Assembly: GCA_963770375.1 (NCBI GenBank)
Contig: CAVYPM010000022.1
Location: 124,001-188,000 of the forward strand
Source: DASVBE01 sp963770375
GTDB lineage: Bacteria > Actinomycetota > Actinomycetes > Streptosporangiales > Streptosporangiaceae
Length of the DNA: 64,000 nucleotides
Reading direction: 5' to 3'
In this document: positions 32,676 to 42,368 of the stretch, in pieces
Layout: every line of letters begins with the position of its first letter
Numbering within the stretch: position 1 is the stretch's first letter
The notes under the pieces: generated by a model
Told to the model about the DNA's origin: nothing
Database searches by the model: none
Seen by the model: the letters and a program-made list of their open reading frames with translations, nothing else
Program-made: the position numbers and the translations under genes

Positions 32676-34881
32676 TCACGCCTTTTCCAGGTACTCGGCC
32701 TGCTGCTGGCCGGCCAGCGCGGCCGCCGCGGCGGCCAGCGCGGGCTGCCCGGCCAGTGCCGGGTCCGCCTCGATCAGGTCGATGGCCTCCTGCCGGGCGG
32801 CGGCGATCAGCTTCTCGTCGGACAGCAGGGTCAGCAGCCGCAGGCTGGACTTGCGGCCGGCCTGCGCGGCGCCCAGCACGTCGCCTTCCCGGCGCTGCTC
32901 CAGGTCCAGCCGGGACAGCGCGAACCCGTCCAGGGTGGCGGCCACCGCGTCCAGCCGCTGCCGGGCCGGGCTGCCCTCGGGCGACTCGGTGACCAGCAGG
33001 CACAGCCCCTCGTGCCGGCCCCGGCCGACCCGGCCGCGCAGCTGGTGCAGCTGGGATACGCCGAACCGGTCGGCGTCCATGATCACCATGGTGGTGGCGT
33101 TCGGCACGTCCACGCCGACCTCCACCACCGTGGTGGTGACCAGCACGTCGATCCGCCCGTCCGCGAACGCCAGCATGACCTGGTCCTTCTCGTCCGGTGC
33201 CAGCCGGCCGTGGAGCACGCCGAGCCGCAGCCCGTCCAGCGGGCCGGCGGCCAGCTGCGCGGCCAGCTCGGTGACCGCGATAGGCGGCCGCCGGTCCGCG
33301 CCGCCGTCACCATCCCCGTCGTCAGGCCCGTCCGCCGGGGTCTCGTCCGGTCTCCTGCGGGCCGTCGCCGATCCGCGGGCAGACCACGTAGGCCTGGCGG
33401 CCCCGGCCCACCTCCTCGGTCACCCGCTGCCAGGTGCGCTCGAGGAAGCGGGGCTTCTCCGCGGCGGGCACCACGTGCGTGCTGATCGGGGACCGGCCGG
33501 CCGGCAGCTCGGTCAGCGTGGACACCTCCAGGTCGCCGAACACGGTCATGGCGACCGTGCGCGGGATCGGCGTGGCGGTCATCACCAGCACGTGCGGCCG
33601 TCCCTGGCCGGCCTTGTCGCGCAGCACGTCGCGCTGCTCCACGCCGAACCGGTGCTGCTCGTCGATCACCACCAGGCCCAGCTCGGCGAACTGGACCTGC
33701 TCCTCCAGCAGCGCGTGCGTTCCGATGACCAGCCCGGCCGCGCCGGACGCGGCGTCCAGCAGGGCCCGCCGCCGGGCCGCCGCCCCCAGCGACCCGGTGA
33801 GCAGCGCGATCCTGGTCGCCTGCTCGGCGCTGCCCAGCTCGCCGGCCTGGCCGAGCGGGCCGAGCAGCCCGCTGACCGACCGGTAGTGCTGCTGGGCGAG
33901 CACCTCGGTGGGGGCCAGCAGCACGGCCTGCCCGCCGCCGTCCACGGCCTGCAGCATGGCCCGCACCGCGATGATCGTCTTGCCCGAGCCCACCTCGCCC
34001 TGCAGCAGCCGGTGCATCGGGTGGTCGAGGGCCAGCTCATCGGCGATCGTCTGGCCGGCCTGCCGCTGGCCCTGGGTCAGCTCGAACGGCAGCCCGGCGT
34101 CGAACTCGTCCAGCAGGCCGCCGGCCTGGCGCGGCCGCGGCACTGCCGAGTACGCGGCGGCCTCCTGGCGGCGCAGCGCCAGCACGACCTGGAGCACGAA
34201 CGCCTCGTCCCACTTCAGCCGGCTGGTGGCCCGCCGGGCGTCGGCCCGGTCGGCCGGGCGGTGGATCCCGCGCAGCGCGTCGGCCAGCCCGGTCAGGCCG
34301 TGCCGGTCCCGCAGGGCCGCGGGCAGCGGGTCCTCAGGATCGTCAAGCGCGTCCAGCGCGAGCCGCACCGAGTCGGCGATCTGCCAGGAGGTGATGTCCT
34401 TGCTGGCCGGGTAGACCGGGATCAGCTCGGACGCGAACTCGGCCGCGCGGGCCCCGGACTCGCCGGTGCCCAGCAGCTCGAACTCCGGGTGCGCGAGCTG
34501 CCGCCGTCCCTGGAAGGTGGACACCTGCCCGGCGAACAGCCCGCGGACGCCGGGCCGGAGCAGCTTCTCCCGCCAGTCCTGCCGGCCGCGGCCGAAGAAG
34601 GTCAGCGACAGCCGCCCCCGGCCGTCGGTGACCACCGCCTCCAGGATCGTGCCCGGCCGGTTCCGCATCTTGCGCACCGACACCGACGCGACCTCGGCTT
34701 GCACGGTCACGTGCTCGCCGTCGGCCAGCGAGGTCAGCTCGGTCAGCTCGCCCCGGGTGTCGTACCGGCGCGGGTAGTGCCGCAGCAGGTCGCCTACCGT
34801 GCGCAGGCCGAAGGCCGCCTCCAGCCGCTTGGCCGCCTTAGCGCCCACCACCGGCCCGAGCGGATCGGTCAGGCTCGCCAT
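32676..34881 (-). pseudogene. recG: ATP-dependent DNA helicase RecG, frameshifted
   Basis: RecG reverses stalled replication forks. The 5' part (34881-33322) holds the OB wedge domain (GEHVTVQAEVASVSVRKMRN), Walker A QGEVGSGKTIIAVRAML, DEQHRFG and MTATPIPRTVAMTVFGDLEV. The 3' part has MLHGRLAPDEKDQVMLAFAD, TTVVEVGVDVPNAT and QLRGRVGRG. The frame breaks after DGPQETG: skipping one base at 33348 gives DETPADGPDD and joins both parts, about 735 aa, normal RecG length. As given, the second RecA-like domain would not be made. Sequence error or true mutation cannot be told apart here. Confidence 0.9.
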
Positions 34882-35088
34882 CGCGTCCTTTCTCCCCCGT
34901 GCCTGTCAGCACTGTGCCCGGTCAGCACTGTGCCTGGACTCTGTGGACGTCCCACGGTACGGCTCGCGGCCGTCAGCGCGGGCCGCCCAGCTCGCGCGAA
35001 CCCCCCGCGGTCGGTTATCCTTCCTCGACCGGTCAGGGCGCGGCCCGGACCGATGACCTATTTCACCAGCACCTAATGGAGCGATCCC

Positions 35089-35274
35089 GTGGCTTCCGTC
35101 TGCGACGTCTGCGGCAAGGGGCCGGGCTTCGGCATGAACGTCTCGTTCTCACACCGCCGCACCCCGCGCCGCTGGAACCCGAACATCCAGCGCCGCCGTG
35201 CCACGATCAACGGCACCACCAAGCGGCTGAACGTGTGCACGTCCTGCATCAAGGCGGGCAAGGTCTCCCGCTAG
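35089..35274 (+). CDS. rpmB: 50S ribosomal protein L28
   Basis: 61 aa, GTG start with GGAG 7 nt upstream. CDVCGKGPGFGMNVSFSHRR, RRWNPNIQR and CTSCIKAGKV identify L28; the two CxxC pairs mark the zinc-binding form. It is divergent from recG with about 200 bp between, and converges on thiD with only a 6-bp gap. Confidence 0.96.
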   Translation: MASVCDVCGKGPGFGMNVSFSHRRTPRRWNPNIQRRRATINGTTKRLNVCTSCIKAGKVSR

Positions 35275-35280
35275 GCAGCG

Positions 35281-36087
35281 TTACCTGGCGGCCGGCTGGC
35301 GGATCCGCCAGCCGTGGTCGACCGGGCCGATGCCGGCGCCGAGCGGGAACCCGTTCGCGATGGCCCCGGTGACGTACTCCTTCGCCGCCTCCACCGCGGT
35401 GGGCACCGCCATGCCGTGCGCCAGGTACGAGGCGATCGCCGAGGCCAGCGTGCAGCCCGTGCCGTGCGTGTGGACGCTGTCGATGCGCGCGGCCGGGAAC
35501 CGGGTCACGTCCTCGCCGTCGAACAGCAGGTCCACCGGCCGGCCGGGCAGGTGGCCGCCCTTGACCAGGATCCACCGCGGGCCCAGCGCGGCCAGTGCCG
35601 CGGCGGCCCGGCGCATGCCGTCCTCGTCGGTGATCTGCTCGCCGGTCAGCAGCTCGGCCTCGTACAGGTTGGGCGTGACCACGGTGGCCAGCGGCATAAG
35701 CTCCCGCTTGATCGCCTCCAGGGTGCCGGCCGACAGCAGGCTGTCGCCGTGCTTGGACACCGCCACCGGGTCCACCACGAGCGGCGCGGGATGGCCGGCC
35801 AGCATGCTGGCCACGGTCTCCACGATCGCGGGCGAGGCGAGCATCCCGGTCTTCACCGCCTGCACGCCGATGTCGCCGAGCACCGAGGACAGCTGGGCGC
35901 GGATCGCGGCCAGGGGAAGCTCCCAGTAGCCCTGCACGCCGACCGAGTTCTGCGCGGTGACCGCGCAGACCACGCTCATCCCGTGCACGCCCAGGGCGAG
36001 CATCGTCTTCAGGTCCGCCTGCAGCCCGGCGCCGCCGCCGGAGTCCGAGCCGGCAACAGCGAGCACGCAGGGCGGAGTGGACGGCAT
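35281..36087 (-). CDS. thiD: hydroxymethylpyrimidine (phosphate) kinase
   Basis: 268 aa from the ATG at 36087. Phosphorylates HMP and HMP-P for thiamine. Ribokinase fold: VLAVAGSDSGGGAGLQADLK, AVKTGMLAS, VVDPVAVSKHGDSLL, TPNLYEAELLTG and the anion hole HTHGTGCTLASAIA. An extra start 9 codons upstream is less family-like. No TPP riboswitch is seen upstream. Confidence 0.94.
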   Translation of the reverse strand: MPSTPPCVLAVAGSDSGGGAGLQADLKTMLALGVHGMSVVCAVTAQNSVGVQGYWELPLAAIRAQLSSVLGDIGVQAVKTGMLASPAIVETVASMLAGHPAPLVVDPVAVSKHGDSLLSAGTLEAIKRELMPLATVVTPNLYEAELLTGEQITDEDGMRRAAAALAALGPRWILVKGGHLPGRPVDLLFDGEDVTRFPAARIDSVHTHGTGCTLASAIASYLAHGMAVPTAVEAAKEYVTGAIANGFPLGAGIGPVDHGWRIRQPAAR

Positions 36088-36154
36088 GACGCCCAGCCTA
36101 CTAACCGGGCTCATGAGGCCGGCTGGCCGCTGGACCGCGTGCCCAGCCGGCTCG

Positions 36155-36880
36155 TCACCGCACCGTGCAGGCCACGCCGTCGAACGTGCACTGGATCGGG
36201 CCCGACGGCAGGCCGCTGGCCTGCAGCGTGATCGCGGCCGTCCGGCCCGCCGCGCCGTGCCCGAGGCCGGTGACGGTCACCACGCCGTCGCTGACCGTCC
36301 ACGCGCCGCCGTCGATCGACACCACCCGGGCTCCGGGGTAGCGGAACGTCAGCTGCCAGCTGCCCTGCACCTCCCGGCCGGACAGCGTGATCAGGCCGGT
36401 GAACCCGGACGGCCCAGAGCGCAGCGTCTGGTAGCGCACCTGCAGCCGCCCCGGCCTGGCCGGGTGCCGGCCCGGTGCCTGCGTCCGCCGCCGGGTGGTG
36501 CGGTCCTTCTTGCGCTGCCGCAGTTCGGCGGCGCGCCCGTGCCCGGCCGGCTGGGCGGGCGGGACCGTGCCGCCCGCGATCGTCCCGCACTCGGCCAGTG
36601 AGCAGGCCCCGGGGCCGTTGGGGGTGTAGGTCAGCTCGGCGTGCGGTACGTGCAGGGCCAGCGCGGCGGCGACCACCACGCCCGCGCCTGCGGCCAGCCA
36701 CGGGGTCATCAGCATCGCCCGCAGCGGCCGGTCCTGGCGGCGGTGCGGCGGGGCCGGATCCTCGCGGGCATGGTCACCACGCCGGCCGGGAGAGAGCCGG
36801 CTAGCGGCGGCGCGGAGTCGGCCAGGCACCGGTCCCGGCGCGTGCCGAGGCCGCGCCCCGCCGCTACGGTGCTGTGGCAT
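36155..36880 (-). CDS. membrane-anchored protein with CBM2-like domain
   Basis: 241 aa. A 54-residue basic cytoplasmic tail precedes one transmembrane helix (PWLAAGAGVVVAAALALHV). Outside it, a Pro/Arg linker leads to a beta-sandwich like carbohydrate-binding module 2: LQVRYQTLRSGPSGFTGLIT, then SWQLTFRYPGARVVSIDGGA and VVTVTGLGHGAAGR. Two Cys (CTFDGVAC) may form a disulfide. No catalytic domain is attached. TATAAA lies 8 nt before the ATG and no Shine-Dalgarno is present, so the message may be leaderless. It sits between thiD and thiL, but nothing links it to thiamine. Confidence 0.75.
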   Translation of the reverse strand: MPQHRSGGARPRHAPGPVPGRLRAAASRLSPGRRGDHAREDPAPPHRRQDRPLRAMLMTPWLAAGAGVVVAAALALHVPHAELTYTPNGPGACSLAECGTIAGGTVPPAQPAGHGRAAELRQRKKDRTTRRRTQAPGRHPARPGRLQVRYQTLRSGPSGFTGLITLSGREVQGSWQLTFRYPGARVVSIDGGAWTVSDGVVTVTGLGHGAAGRTAAITLQASGLPSGPIQCTFDGVACTVR

Positions 36881-36955
36881 CTGGGAGGTTTATACCAAGC
36901 ATGATTCCCCCGCGGCTAGTAAACGCCCGTCTCCCCGCCGATACCGCTAAGGGTC

Positions 36956-37942
36956 CTAGCCGCGGAAATGGTCCCACCCGCCGGGGCCCGGCGGCAACTG
37001 GCCGTCGACTAGCACCGTGCCCGCGGCCGCGGCCCCGCCCGGTGCCGCCACCGTGCCGATGACCGCCCAGTGCGCGGGCAGCGCCAGCCCGGGCGGGAAC
37101 GTCGCGGCCAGCGCGTGGTCTTCGCCCCCGGTCAGCATCCAGCCGGTGCCGTCGCCGTGGCCGAGCGCGGCCGCCGCGGCGGCCACCTCGGGATCGGCGG
37201 GCAGCTGCGCGGTGCGGACGTCGATCAGCACGCCGCTGGCCGCAGCCACGTGCCCGAGGTCCTGGACCAGGCCGTCGCTGGTGTCGATCATCGCGGTGGC
37301 GCCGAGCGCGGCCGCCTCGGGGCCGGCCGGGTACGGCGGGCGCGGGCGCCGGTAGGCGGCCACCGGCCCAGCCGGATCGTGCCGCCCGGCGGTCAGCAGG
37401 GCCAGCCCGGCGGCCGAGCGGCCGAGCGTCCCGGTTACCGCGACCTGGTCGCCGGGCCGGGCCCCGCCCCTGGTCACCGGGGCCGCCCCGGCCAGGTTGC
37501 CGAGCGCGGTGACCGCGATCATGACCGTGTCCGCGCCGCTGATGTCGCCGCCGGCCAGGGTCGCACCGGTCCTGGCGGCTTCCTCGCCGAGCCCGCGGGC
37601 CAGGTCGAGGACCCAGTCCACGGCGGTGCCGCCGGGCAGGGCCAGGCCGACCAGCAGGGCGGTGGGCAGCGCGCCCATGGCCGCGATGTCGGCCAGGTTC
37701 CTGGCCGCGGCGGTGCAGCCAAGGTCGTACGCGGTGGTCCAGTCCCGGCGGAAGTGCCGTCCCTCGACCAGCAGATCGGTGCTGGCCACCACCCGCCCGT
37801 CCGGGGCACGCAGCACGGCCGCGTCGTCGCCGATCCCGACCAGCTGCGCCGGGCCGGACGGCAGAACTGCCGCGATCTTCTCGATCAGGCCGAACTCGCC
37901 TGCCTCGGCAACGGTAATGGGATCCTCCCGCGCGTCCGCCAT
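36956..37942 (-). CDS. thiL: thiamine-monophosphate kinase
   Basis: 328 aa. Makes thiamine diphosphate from thiamine monophosphate and ATP. PurM-like fold: EFGLIEKIAAVLPSG, GIGDDAAVLRAPDGRVVAST, DLLVEGRHFRRDWTT, RNLADIAAMGA, AGGDISGAD and MIDTSDGLVQDLGHVAAASG are all family motifs. Its neighbour thiD acts earlier in the same pathway. Confidence 0.96.
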   Translation of the reverse strand: MADAREDPITVAEAGEFGLIEKIAAVLPSGPAQLVGIGDDAAVLRAPDGRVVASTDLLVEGRHFRRDWTTAYDLGCTAAARNLADIAAMGALPTALLVGLALPGGTAVDWVLDLARGLGEEAARTGATLAGGDISGADTVMIAVTALGNLAGAAPVTRGGARPGDQVAVTGTLGRSAAGLALLTAGRHDPAGPVAAYRRPRPPYPAGPEAAALGATAMIDTSDGLVQDLGHVAAASGVLIDVRTAQLPADPEVAAAAAALGHGDGTGWMLTGGEDHALAATFPPGLALPAHWAVIGTVAAPGGAAAAGTVLVDGQLPPGPGGWDHFRG

Positions 37943-38036
37943 CCCCCCGGGGGCCCTTGCCCGGGGGGCCGGGCCGTACCTAAGGTAGCTTGGCGATCAC
38001 GTTGGCGCCCTGGCAGACCCGCGCCCTGGAGGACCG

Positions 38037-38270
38037 ATGGTGCACGCGTACATCCTCGTTCAGACCGAGGTCGGCAAGGCCGCCGAAGTCGCGTCGGCCA
38101 TCGCCGGGATCAGCGGCGTCACGCAGGCCGATGACGTCACCGGCCCGTACGACGTCATCGTCCGCGCCGAGGCGGGCAACGTCGACGATCTCGGCAAGCT
38201 GGTGGTTGCGCAGATCCAGTCGGTCGCAGGCATTACCCGGACGCTGACCTGCCCCATCGTTCACATTTAA
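38037..38270 (+). CDS. stand-alone Lrp/AsnC ligand-binding domain protein
   Basis: 77 aa containing only the RAM (ligand-binding) domain of Lrp/AsnC regulators: MVHAYILVQTEVGKAAEVAS, VTGPYDVIVRAEAGNVDDLG and TRTLTCPIVHI. There is no DNA-binding helix-turn-helix, so it cannot act alone as a repressor. Such proteins may bind amino acids or form mixed oligomers with full-length Lrp proteins. The ATG is preceded by CTGGAGGACCG. Confidence 0.9.
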   Translation: MVHAYILVQTEVGKAAEVASAIAGISGVTQADDVTGPYDVIVRAEAGNVDDLGKLVVAQIQSVAGITRTLTCPIVHI

Positions 38271-38289
38271 GGCCCCTGCGCCGCAGCGC

Positions 38290-38949
38290 CTACCGCCGCG
38301 TGAGCAGACGGGCGGCGACTGCCGTGGTGCGCGGGCCCAGGCCGAGCGCAGCCGCGCGGCTGAGGTCCTCCGCCGTGTCCACGTCCTGCCGCAGGCCCCC
38401 GATGCCCGGAAGGCCGAGTTCGGCCGCGCCGCCGGCCGCGTGCCTGGCCGCCGAGCCGGGCCCGAACGCGGGCCGGAACTCCCCCGCCGGGCCTGCCGTG
38501 TACAGCGTGGTGCCCGTCCCGGCCGCGTCCCGCACGAACGCGGCCGGCCAGCCGCCGGCCGCGGCCAGCGCCGCCCCGATCTCGGCCGGGCGCAGCGCGG
38601 GCAGATCGGCGGCCAGCCCGGCCCGGCCGCGGCCCGGCCACCGCTCCGCGGCGAAAGCGGCGCCGTACTCCAGCGCCGGGTTGAGCCCCGCGGCGGGCCG
38701 GTCCGGGATCACCACCGCGCCGAGCGCGCCGAGTTCGGCGCCGGCCGTGGCGTCGTCGGTGACCACGATGGCCACCGCCACCGCGGGGCTGGCCAGCAGT
38801 GCGCGGACCGTGTCCGCGGCCATGGCCAGGGCCAGTTCGCCGCGCCGTGGCCCGGCCAGCCCGGCCAGCCGCGATTTGGCCCGGTCCAGCGGCTTGACCG
38901 GGATCACCAGCGCCCAGTCCGGCGGCGGTGGCATGGTCATGCTGGTCAT
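38290..38949 (-). CDS. cofC: coenzyme F420 guanylyltransferase (CofC/FbiD)
   Basis: 219 aa. Activates phosphoenolpyruvate or 2-phospho-L-lactate with GTP for F420 synthesis. WALVIPVKPLDRAKSRLAGL is the GTP-binding N-terminus; VVIPDRPAAGLNPALEYGAA, LAADLPALRP and the C-terminal LRQDVDTAEDLSRA are typical. Shows the cell makes F420. It converges on the Lrp-like gene with a 19-bp gap. Confidence 0.93.
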   Translation of the reverse strand: MTSMTMPPPPDWALVIPVKPLDRAKSRLAGLAGPRRGELALAMAADTVRALLASPAVAVAIVVTDDATAGAELGALGAVVIPDRPAAGLNPALEYGAAFAAERWPGRGRAGLAADLPALRPAEIGAALAAAGGWPAAFVRDAAGTGTTLYTAGPAGEFRPAFGPGSAARHAAGGAAELGLPGIGGLRQDVDTAEDLSRAAALGLGPRTTAVAARLLTRR

Positions 38950-39014
38950 CCTGCCTCGACACGGGCCGGCGCGAACCGAAAGACTGGCGGCACAAGGACC
39001 GGGAGGTGGCCTAG

Positions 39015-39857
39015 ATGGCTGAGCGCGCGGACGGCAGTTACTCGCCGGGCTGGCGGCTGATCTCGAAGATCATCCTGCGGCCGCTGATCCCGGCGCTGAT
39101 GAAGACCGACGGGCGCGGTCAGGAGAACTTCCCCGCGACGGGCGGGATGATCCTGGCCGCCAACCACCTGTCCTACTTCGATGTGCTCGCCCTGTCCCTG
39201 TTCACCGACCGGGCTGGCCGCTACCCGGTCTTCCTGGCCAAGTCCTCGCTGTTCAGCATCAAGGTACTCGGCCCGGTCCTGCGCAAGCTCGGCCAGCTTC
39301 CGGTGTACCGCGGCCAGGCCGACGCGGCGCTGGTCCTGCGGGACGCTGAGCAGGGCCTGCGCGACGGCGCGTGCGTCATGTTCTACCCGGAGTCCACGGT
39401 GACACGGGACCCGGAGCAGTGGCCGATGGTGGCCAAGTCCGGGGTGGCCCGGCTGGCGCTGGCCACCGGGGTGCCGGTGATCCCGGTGGCGCACTGGGGC
39501 GCGCAGCGGATCCTGCCCTACGGCAGCGCGATCCCCAAGATCATCCCCAGGAAGCGGGTGCAGGTGCTGGCCGGCCCGCCGGTGGACCTGTCGGAGTTCC
39601 AGAACCAGCCAGTAACACCGGCAGTGCTCCGGGATGCCACCGCCAAGATCATGGCGGACATCACCGGCCTGCTCGCCGAGATCCGCCACGAGATACCGCC
39701 GGCCACTGTGTTCCACCCGGCTGTGGCCCGCCGCGAGGCCCGCCAGGAGCTGCGCAAGCTCGCCGAGGCCAACGGCGCCGCCGCCGGTGACGGAAATCCC
39801 GGCCGGGATACGCAGCCTGCGGGGGAACCCGACGCAGCCGAGGCTCCGCCCGCGTGA
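39015..39857 (+). CDS. plsC: 1-acyl-sn-glycerol-3-phosphate acyltransferase
   Basis: 280 aa. The HX4D catalytic motif is NHLSYFD (His51, Asp56). The second motif FYPEST replaces the common EGT; the substrate-binding VPVIPVAHWGAQ is present. The last 45 residues are Ala/Gly/Glu-rich. It makes phosphatidic acid, the CdsA substrate. Its stop overlaps the gpsA start by 4 nt, so the two phospholipid genes are coupled. Confidence 0.93.
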   Translation: MAERADGSYSPGWRLISKIILRPLIPALMKTDGRGQENFPATGGMILAANHLSYFDVLALSLFTDRAGRYPVFLAKSSLFSIKVLGPVLRKLGQLPVYRGQADAALVLRDAEQGLRDGACVMFYPESTVTRDPEQWPMVAKSGVARLALATGVPVIPVAHWGAQRILPYGSAIPKIIPRKRVQVLAGPPVDLSEFQNQPVTPAVLRDATAKIMADITGLLAEIRHEIPPATVFHPAVARREARQELRKLAEANGAAAGDGNPGRDTQPAGEPDAAEAPPA

Positions 39858-40858
39858 AAGCGGCGGTGATGGGCGCAGGCTCCTGGGGAACCACGTTCGC
39901 CCAGGTGCTCTGCGATGCGGGCACCACGACCACGCTGTGGGCGCGGCGGGCAGAGCTGGCGGAGGCCATCAACGAGACTCACCAGAACGCCGACTACCTG
40001 CCCGGCCTGCCGCTGACCGGCGGTCTGCGCGCGACCGCGGACCCGGCCGCCGCGCTGGACGGCGCGGACCTGGTGGTGCTCGCGGTGCCCGCCCAGACGC
40101 TGCGCGAGAACCTGGTCAGCTGGCAGCCGCTGCTGCCCGGCGGGGCCCTGCTGGTCAGCCTGATGAAGGGCATCGAGCTGGGCACCGGCAACCGGATGAG
40201 CGAGGTCATCAGCCAGGTCGCGGACGTGCCCGCCCGGCAGATCGCCGCGGTCAGCGGGCCCAACCTGGCCCGGGAGATCGCCCAGCGGCAGTACGCCGCG
40301 ACCGTGGTCGCCTGCCCGGACGAGCAGGCCGCCCAGCTGCTGCAGACCGCCTGCCACACCAGCTACTTCCGCCCGTACACGAACCCGGACCTGATCGGCT
40401 GCGAGCTGGGCGGCACGGTGAAGAACGTGATCGCGCTGGCCGTGGGCATCGCCATAGGCATGGGCCTGGGCGACAACACCCGGGCCATGCTGATCACCCG
40501 GGGGCTGGCCGAGACCGCCCGGCTCGGCGCCGCGCTCGGCGCCGACCAGCACACGTTCGCCGGCCTGGCCGGGATGGGCGACCTGGTCGCGACCTGCAGC
40601 TCGCCGCTGTCGCGGAACCGTGCGTTCGGCGAGAACCTGGGCCAGGGCGCGTCGGTCAGCGGCATGATCTCGGCGAGCAGGCAGATCGCGGAGGGGGTGC
40701 GGTCCTCGGAGTCGGTGCTGGAGCTGGCCCGCAAGCACGGGGTAGAGATGCCGATCGCGGAGGTCGTGGCGGGGGTAGTCCGCGATGGCCTGGATATTGG
40801 CGAGGCAGCCGTGCTGCTGGCCAGCCGGAGCGCAAAGCCGGAACGCTATGGCGTCTGA
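39854..40858 (+). CDS. gpsA: glycerol-3-phosphate dehydrogenase [NAD(P)+]
   Basis: 334 aa. Supplies sn-glycerol-3-phosphate for phospholipids. Rossmann motif MGAGSWGTTFAQVLCDAG, then LVVLAVPAQTLRENL, AVSGPNLAREIAQRQYAATV, the catalytic Lys in GGTVKNVIALAVGIA, and AGMGDLVATCSSPLSRN. GTG start overlapping plsC; followed by ddl after 10 bp. Confidence 0.97.
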   Translation: MKAAVMGAGSWGTTFAQVLCDAGTTTTLWARRAELAEAINETHQNADYLPGLPLTGGLRATADPAAALDGADLVVLAVPAQTLRENLVSWQPLLPGGALLVSLMKGIELGTGNRMSEVISQVADVPARQIAAVSGPNLAREIAQRQYAATVVACPDEQAAQLLQTACHTSYFRPYTNPDLIGCELGGTVKNVIALAVGIAIGMGLGDNTRAMLITRGLAETARLGAALGADQHTFAGLAGMGDLVATCSSPLSRNRAFGENLGQGASVSGMISASRQIAEGVRSSESVLELARKHGVEMPIAEVVAGVVRDGLDIGEAAVLLASRSAKPERYGV

Positions 40859-40868
40859 GGAGGAAACG

Positions 40869-42000
40869 GTGGATCAGCGGAAGATCAGGGTGGCGGTCAT
40901 CTTCGGCGGACAGGGCCCCGAGCACTCGGTGTCCTGCCTGGGCGCGGGGAACACCCTGGGCGCGATCGACCGTGACCGCTACGAGGTGATCCCGATCGGC
41001 ATCACCACCGACGGCACGTGGGTGCCGGTGCCGGACCGGCCCGAGCGGCTGGCCCTGACCGGCGGCGAGCTGCCCTCGGTCGAGTCCGCGGCCGCCGGGC
41101 TGGCCACCCGCGACGCCGGCCGGAGCGGAGCTGGAGCCCGCGCGGCCCGGGCAGATCCCAACGGTCCTGGGTGACGTCGACGTGGTGCTGCCGATCATCC
41201 ACGGCCCGTTCGGCGAGGACGGCTCGCTCCAGGGGCTCCTGGAGATGGCCGGGGTCAAGTACGTCGGGGCGGGCGTGCTGGCCAGCGCCGTCGGCATCGA
41301 CAAGGAGTACATGAAGCTGATCTTCGCGGGCCGCGGCCTGCCGGTCGTGCGGCACGTGGTGGTGCGGGAGCGGGACTGGCCGCTGCCCGGCGCGGGCGAG
41401 GCCACCCCGGAGAGCAAGCGCGTGCTGGACGCGATCGCCGAGCTGGGCTGGCCGCTGTTCGTGAAGCCGGCCCGGGGCGGCTCCAGCATCGGCACCTCGA
41501 AGGCGTCGGACATGGGCCAGCTGCACGAGTCCATCGAGCTGGCCCGCCAGTTTGACCGCAAGGTCCTGGTCGAGGCCGCGGTGGACGGGGTGGAGATCGA
41601 GGTCTCGGTGCTCGAGGGCGTGGCGGGCGGCCCGCCGGACACCAGCCTGCCGGGCCAGATGATGATCGAGGGCGAGGACGAGTTCTACGACTTCGGCACC
41701 AAGTACCTCGACCCCGAGGACCGGATGGCGATACCGGCGCCGATACCGGCGGCCGCCGCCGACGAGATCAGGCGGCTGGCCGCGGAGGCCTTCGAGGCGG
41801 TGTCCTGCGAGGGCCTGGCCCGGGTGGACTTCTTCTACACCGCCGACGGGAAGATCCTGATCAACGAGATCAACACGCTGCCGGGGATGACGCCGACGTC
41901 CTACTTCCAGAAGCTGTGGGAGGCCAGCGGCCTGCCGTTTGACCAGCTTCTCGACCGCGTCATCCAGACCGCGCTGGCTAAGCGCCCCGGGCTGCGCTAG
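40869..42000 (+). pseudogene. ddl: D-alanine-D-alanine ligase, frameshifted
   Basis: Makes D-Ala-D-Ala for peptidoglycan. GTG start with GAGGAGG upstream. The N-terminal domain is VAVIFGGQGPEHSVSCLGAG. The frame then fails at 41121-41126: dropping one base gives AELEPARPGQIPTVLGDVDV and joins VVLPIIHGPFGEDGSLQGLL. The ATP-grasp part has PLFVKPARGGSSIGTSKAS, EIEVSVLEG, ARVDFFYTADGKILINEINT and PGMTPTSYFQKL. Corrected length is about 377 aa, as expected. Because Ddl is essential in most bacteria unless duplicated, a sequence error is more likely than a true null. Confidence 0.9.
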
Positions 42001-42041
42001 CTGGCGCGCTCGCTGGCCGGCTCCGCCGGCGGCTAGCTGGC

Positions 42042-42068
42042 GCGGGCGGCGCCTGGGGCGCCGCCCGC
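42042..42068. terminator. bidirectional terminator between ddl and hup
   Basis: A perfect 12-bp inverted repeat (GCGGGCGGCGCC / GGCGCCGCCCGC) with a 3-nt loop lies in the 74-bp gap between two convergent genes. Position makes a shared terminator the simplest reading. Confidence 0.7.
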
Positions 42069-42074
42069 CGCTGG

Positions 42075-42368
42075 CTACTTGCTGACCAGGCCCCGTTCGC
42101 CGTTCACGATGGCCTTGAAGTCTGAGCCTGCCCGGAACTTGGGCACCGACGAGGCGGGCACCTTGACGGACGCGCCGGTGGCCGGGTTACGGGCGGTGCG
42201 CTCAGGCCGGACGGCCTTCTCGAACACGCCGAACCCAGTGATCGATACCTTGTCCCCCCGCGCGACCGCGGCCTGGATTGTTTCCAGCACCGCGTTAACG
42301 GCCTCGGTGGCGGTTTTCTTGTCGCCCATCCGGCCGGCAATCGCGTCGATCAGGTCACGCTTGTTCAT
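42075..42368 (-). CDS. hup: HU-family DNA-binding protein
   Basis: 97 aa. Nucleoid protein. MNKRDLIDAIAGRMGDKKTA is the dimerisation helix region, then VSITGFGVFEKAVRPERTAR, and the DNA-arm motif ARNPATGASVKVPAS. No long Lys-rich tail, so it resembles HupA/HupB1 rather than the mycobacterial two-domain form. Upstream is an unusually AT-rich stretch. Confidence 0.96.
   Translation of the reverse strand: MNKRDLIDAIAGRMGDKKTATEAVNAVLETIQAAVARGDKVSITGFGVFEKAVRPERTARNPATGASVKVPASSVPKFRAGSDFKAIVNGERGLVSK

Noticed and set aside
36088..36154. TPP riboswitch in front of thiD
   Set aside because: The region is under 70 bp and shows none of the conserved thi-box elements.
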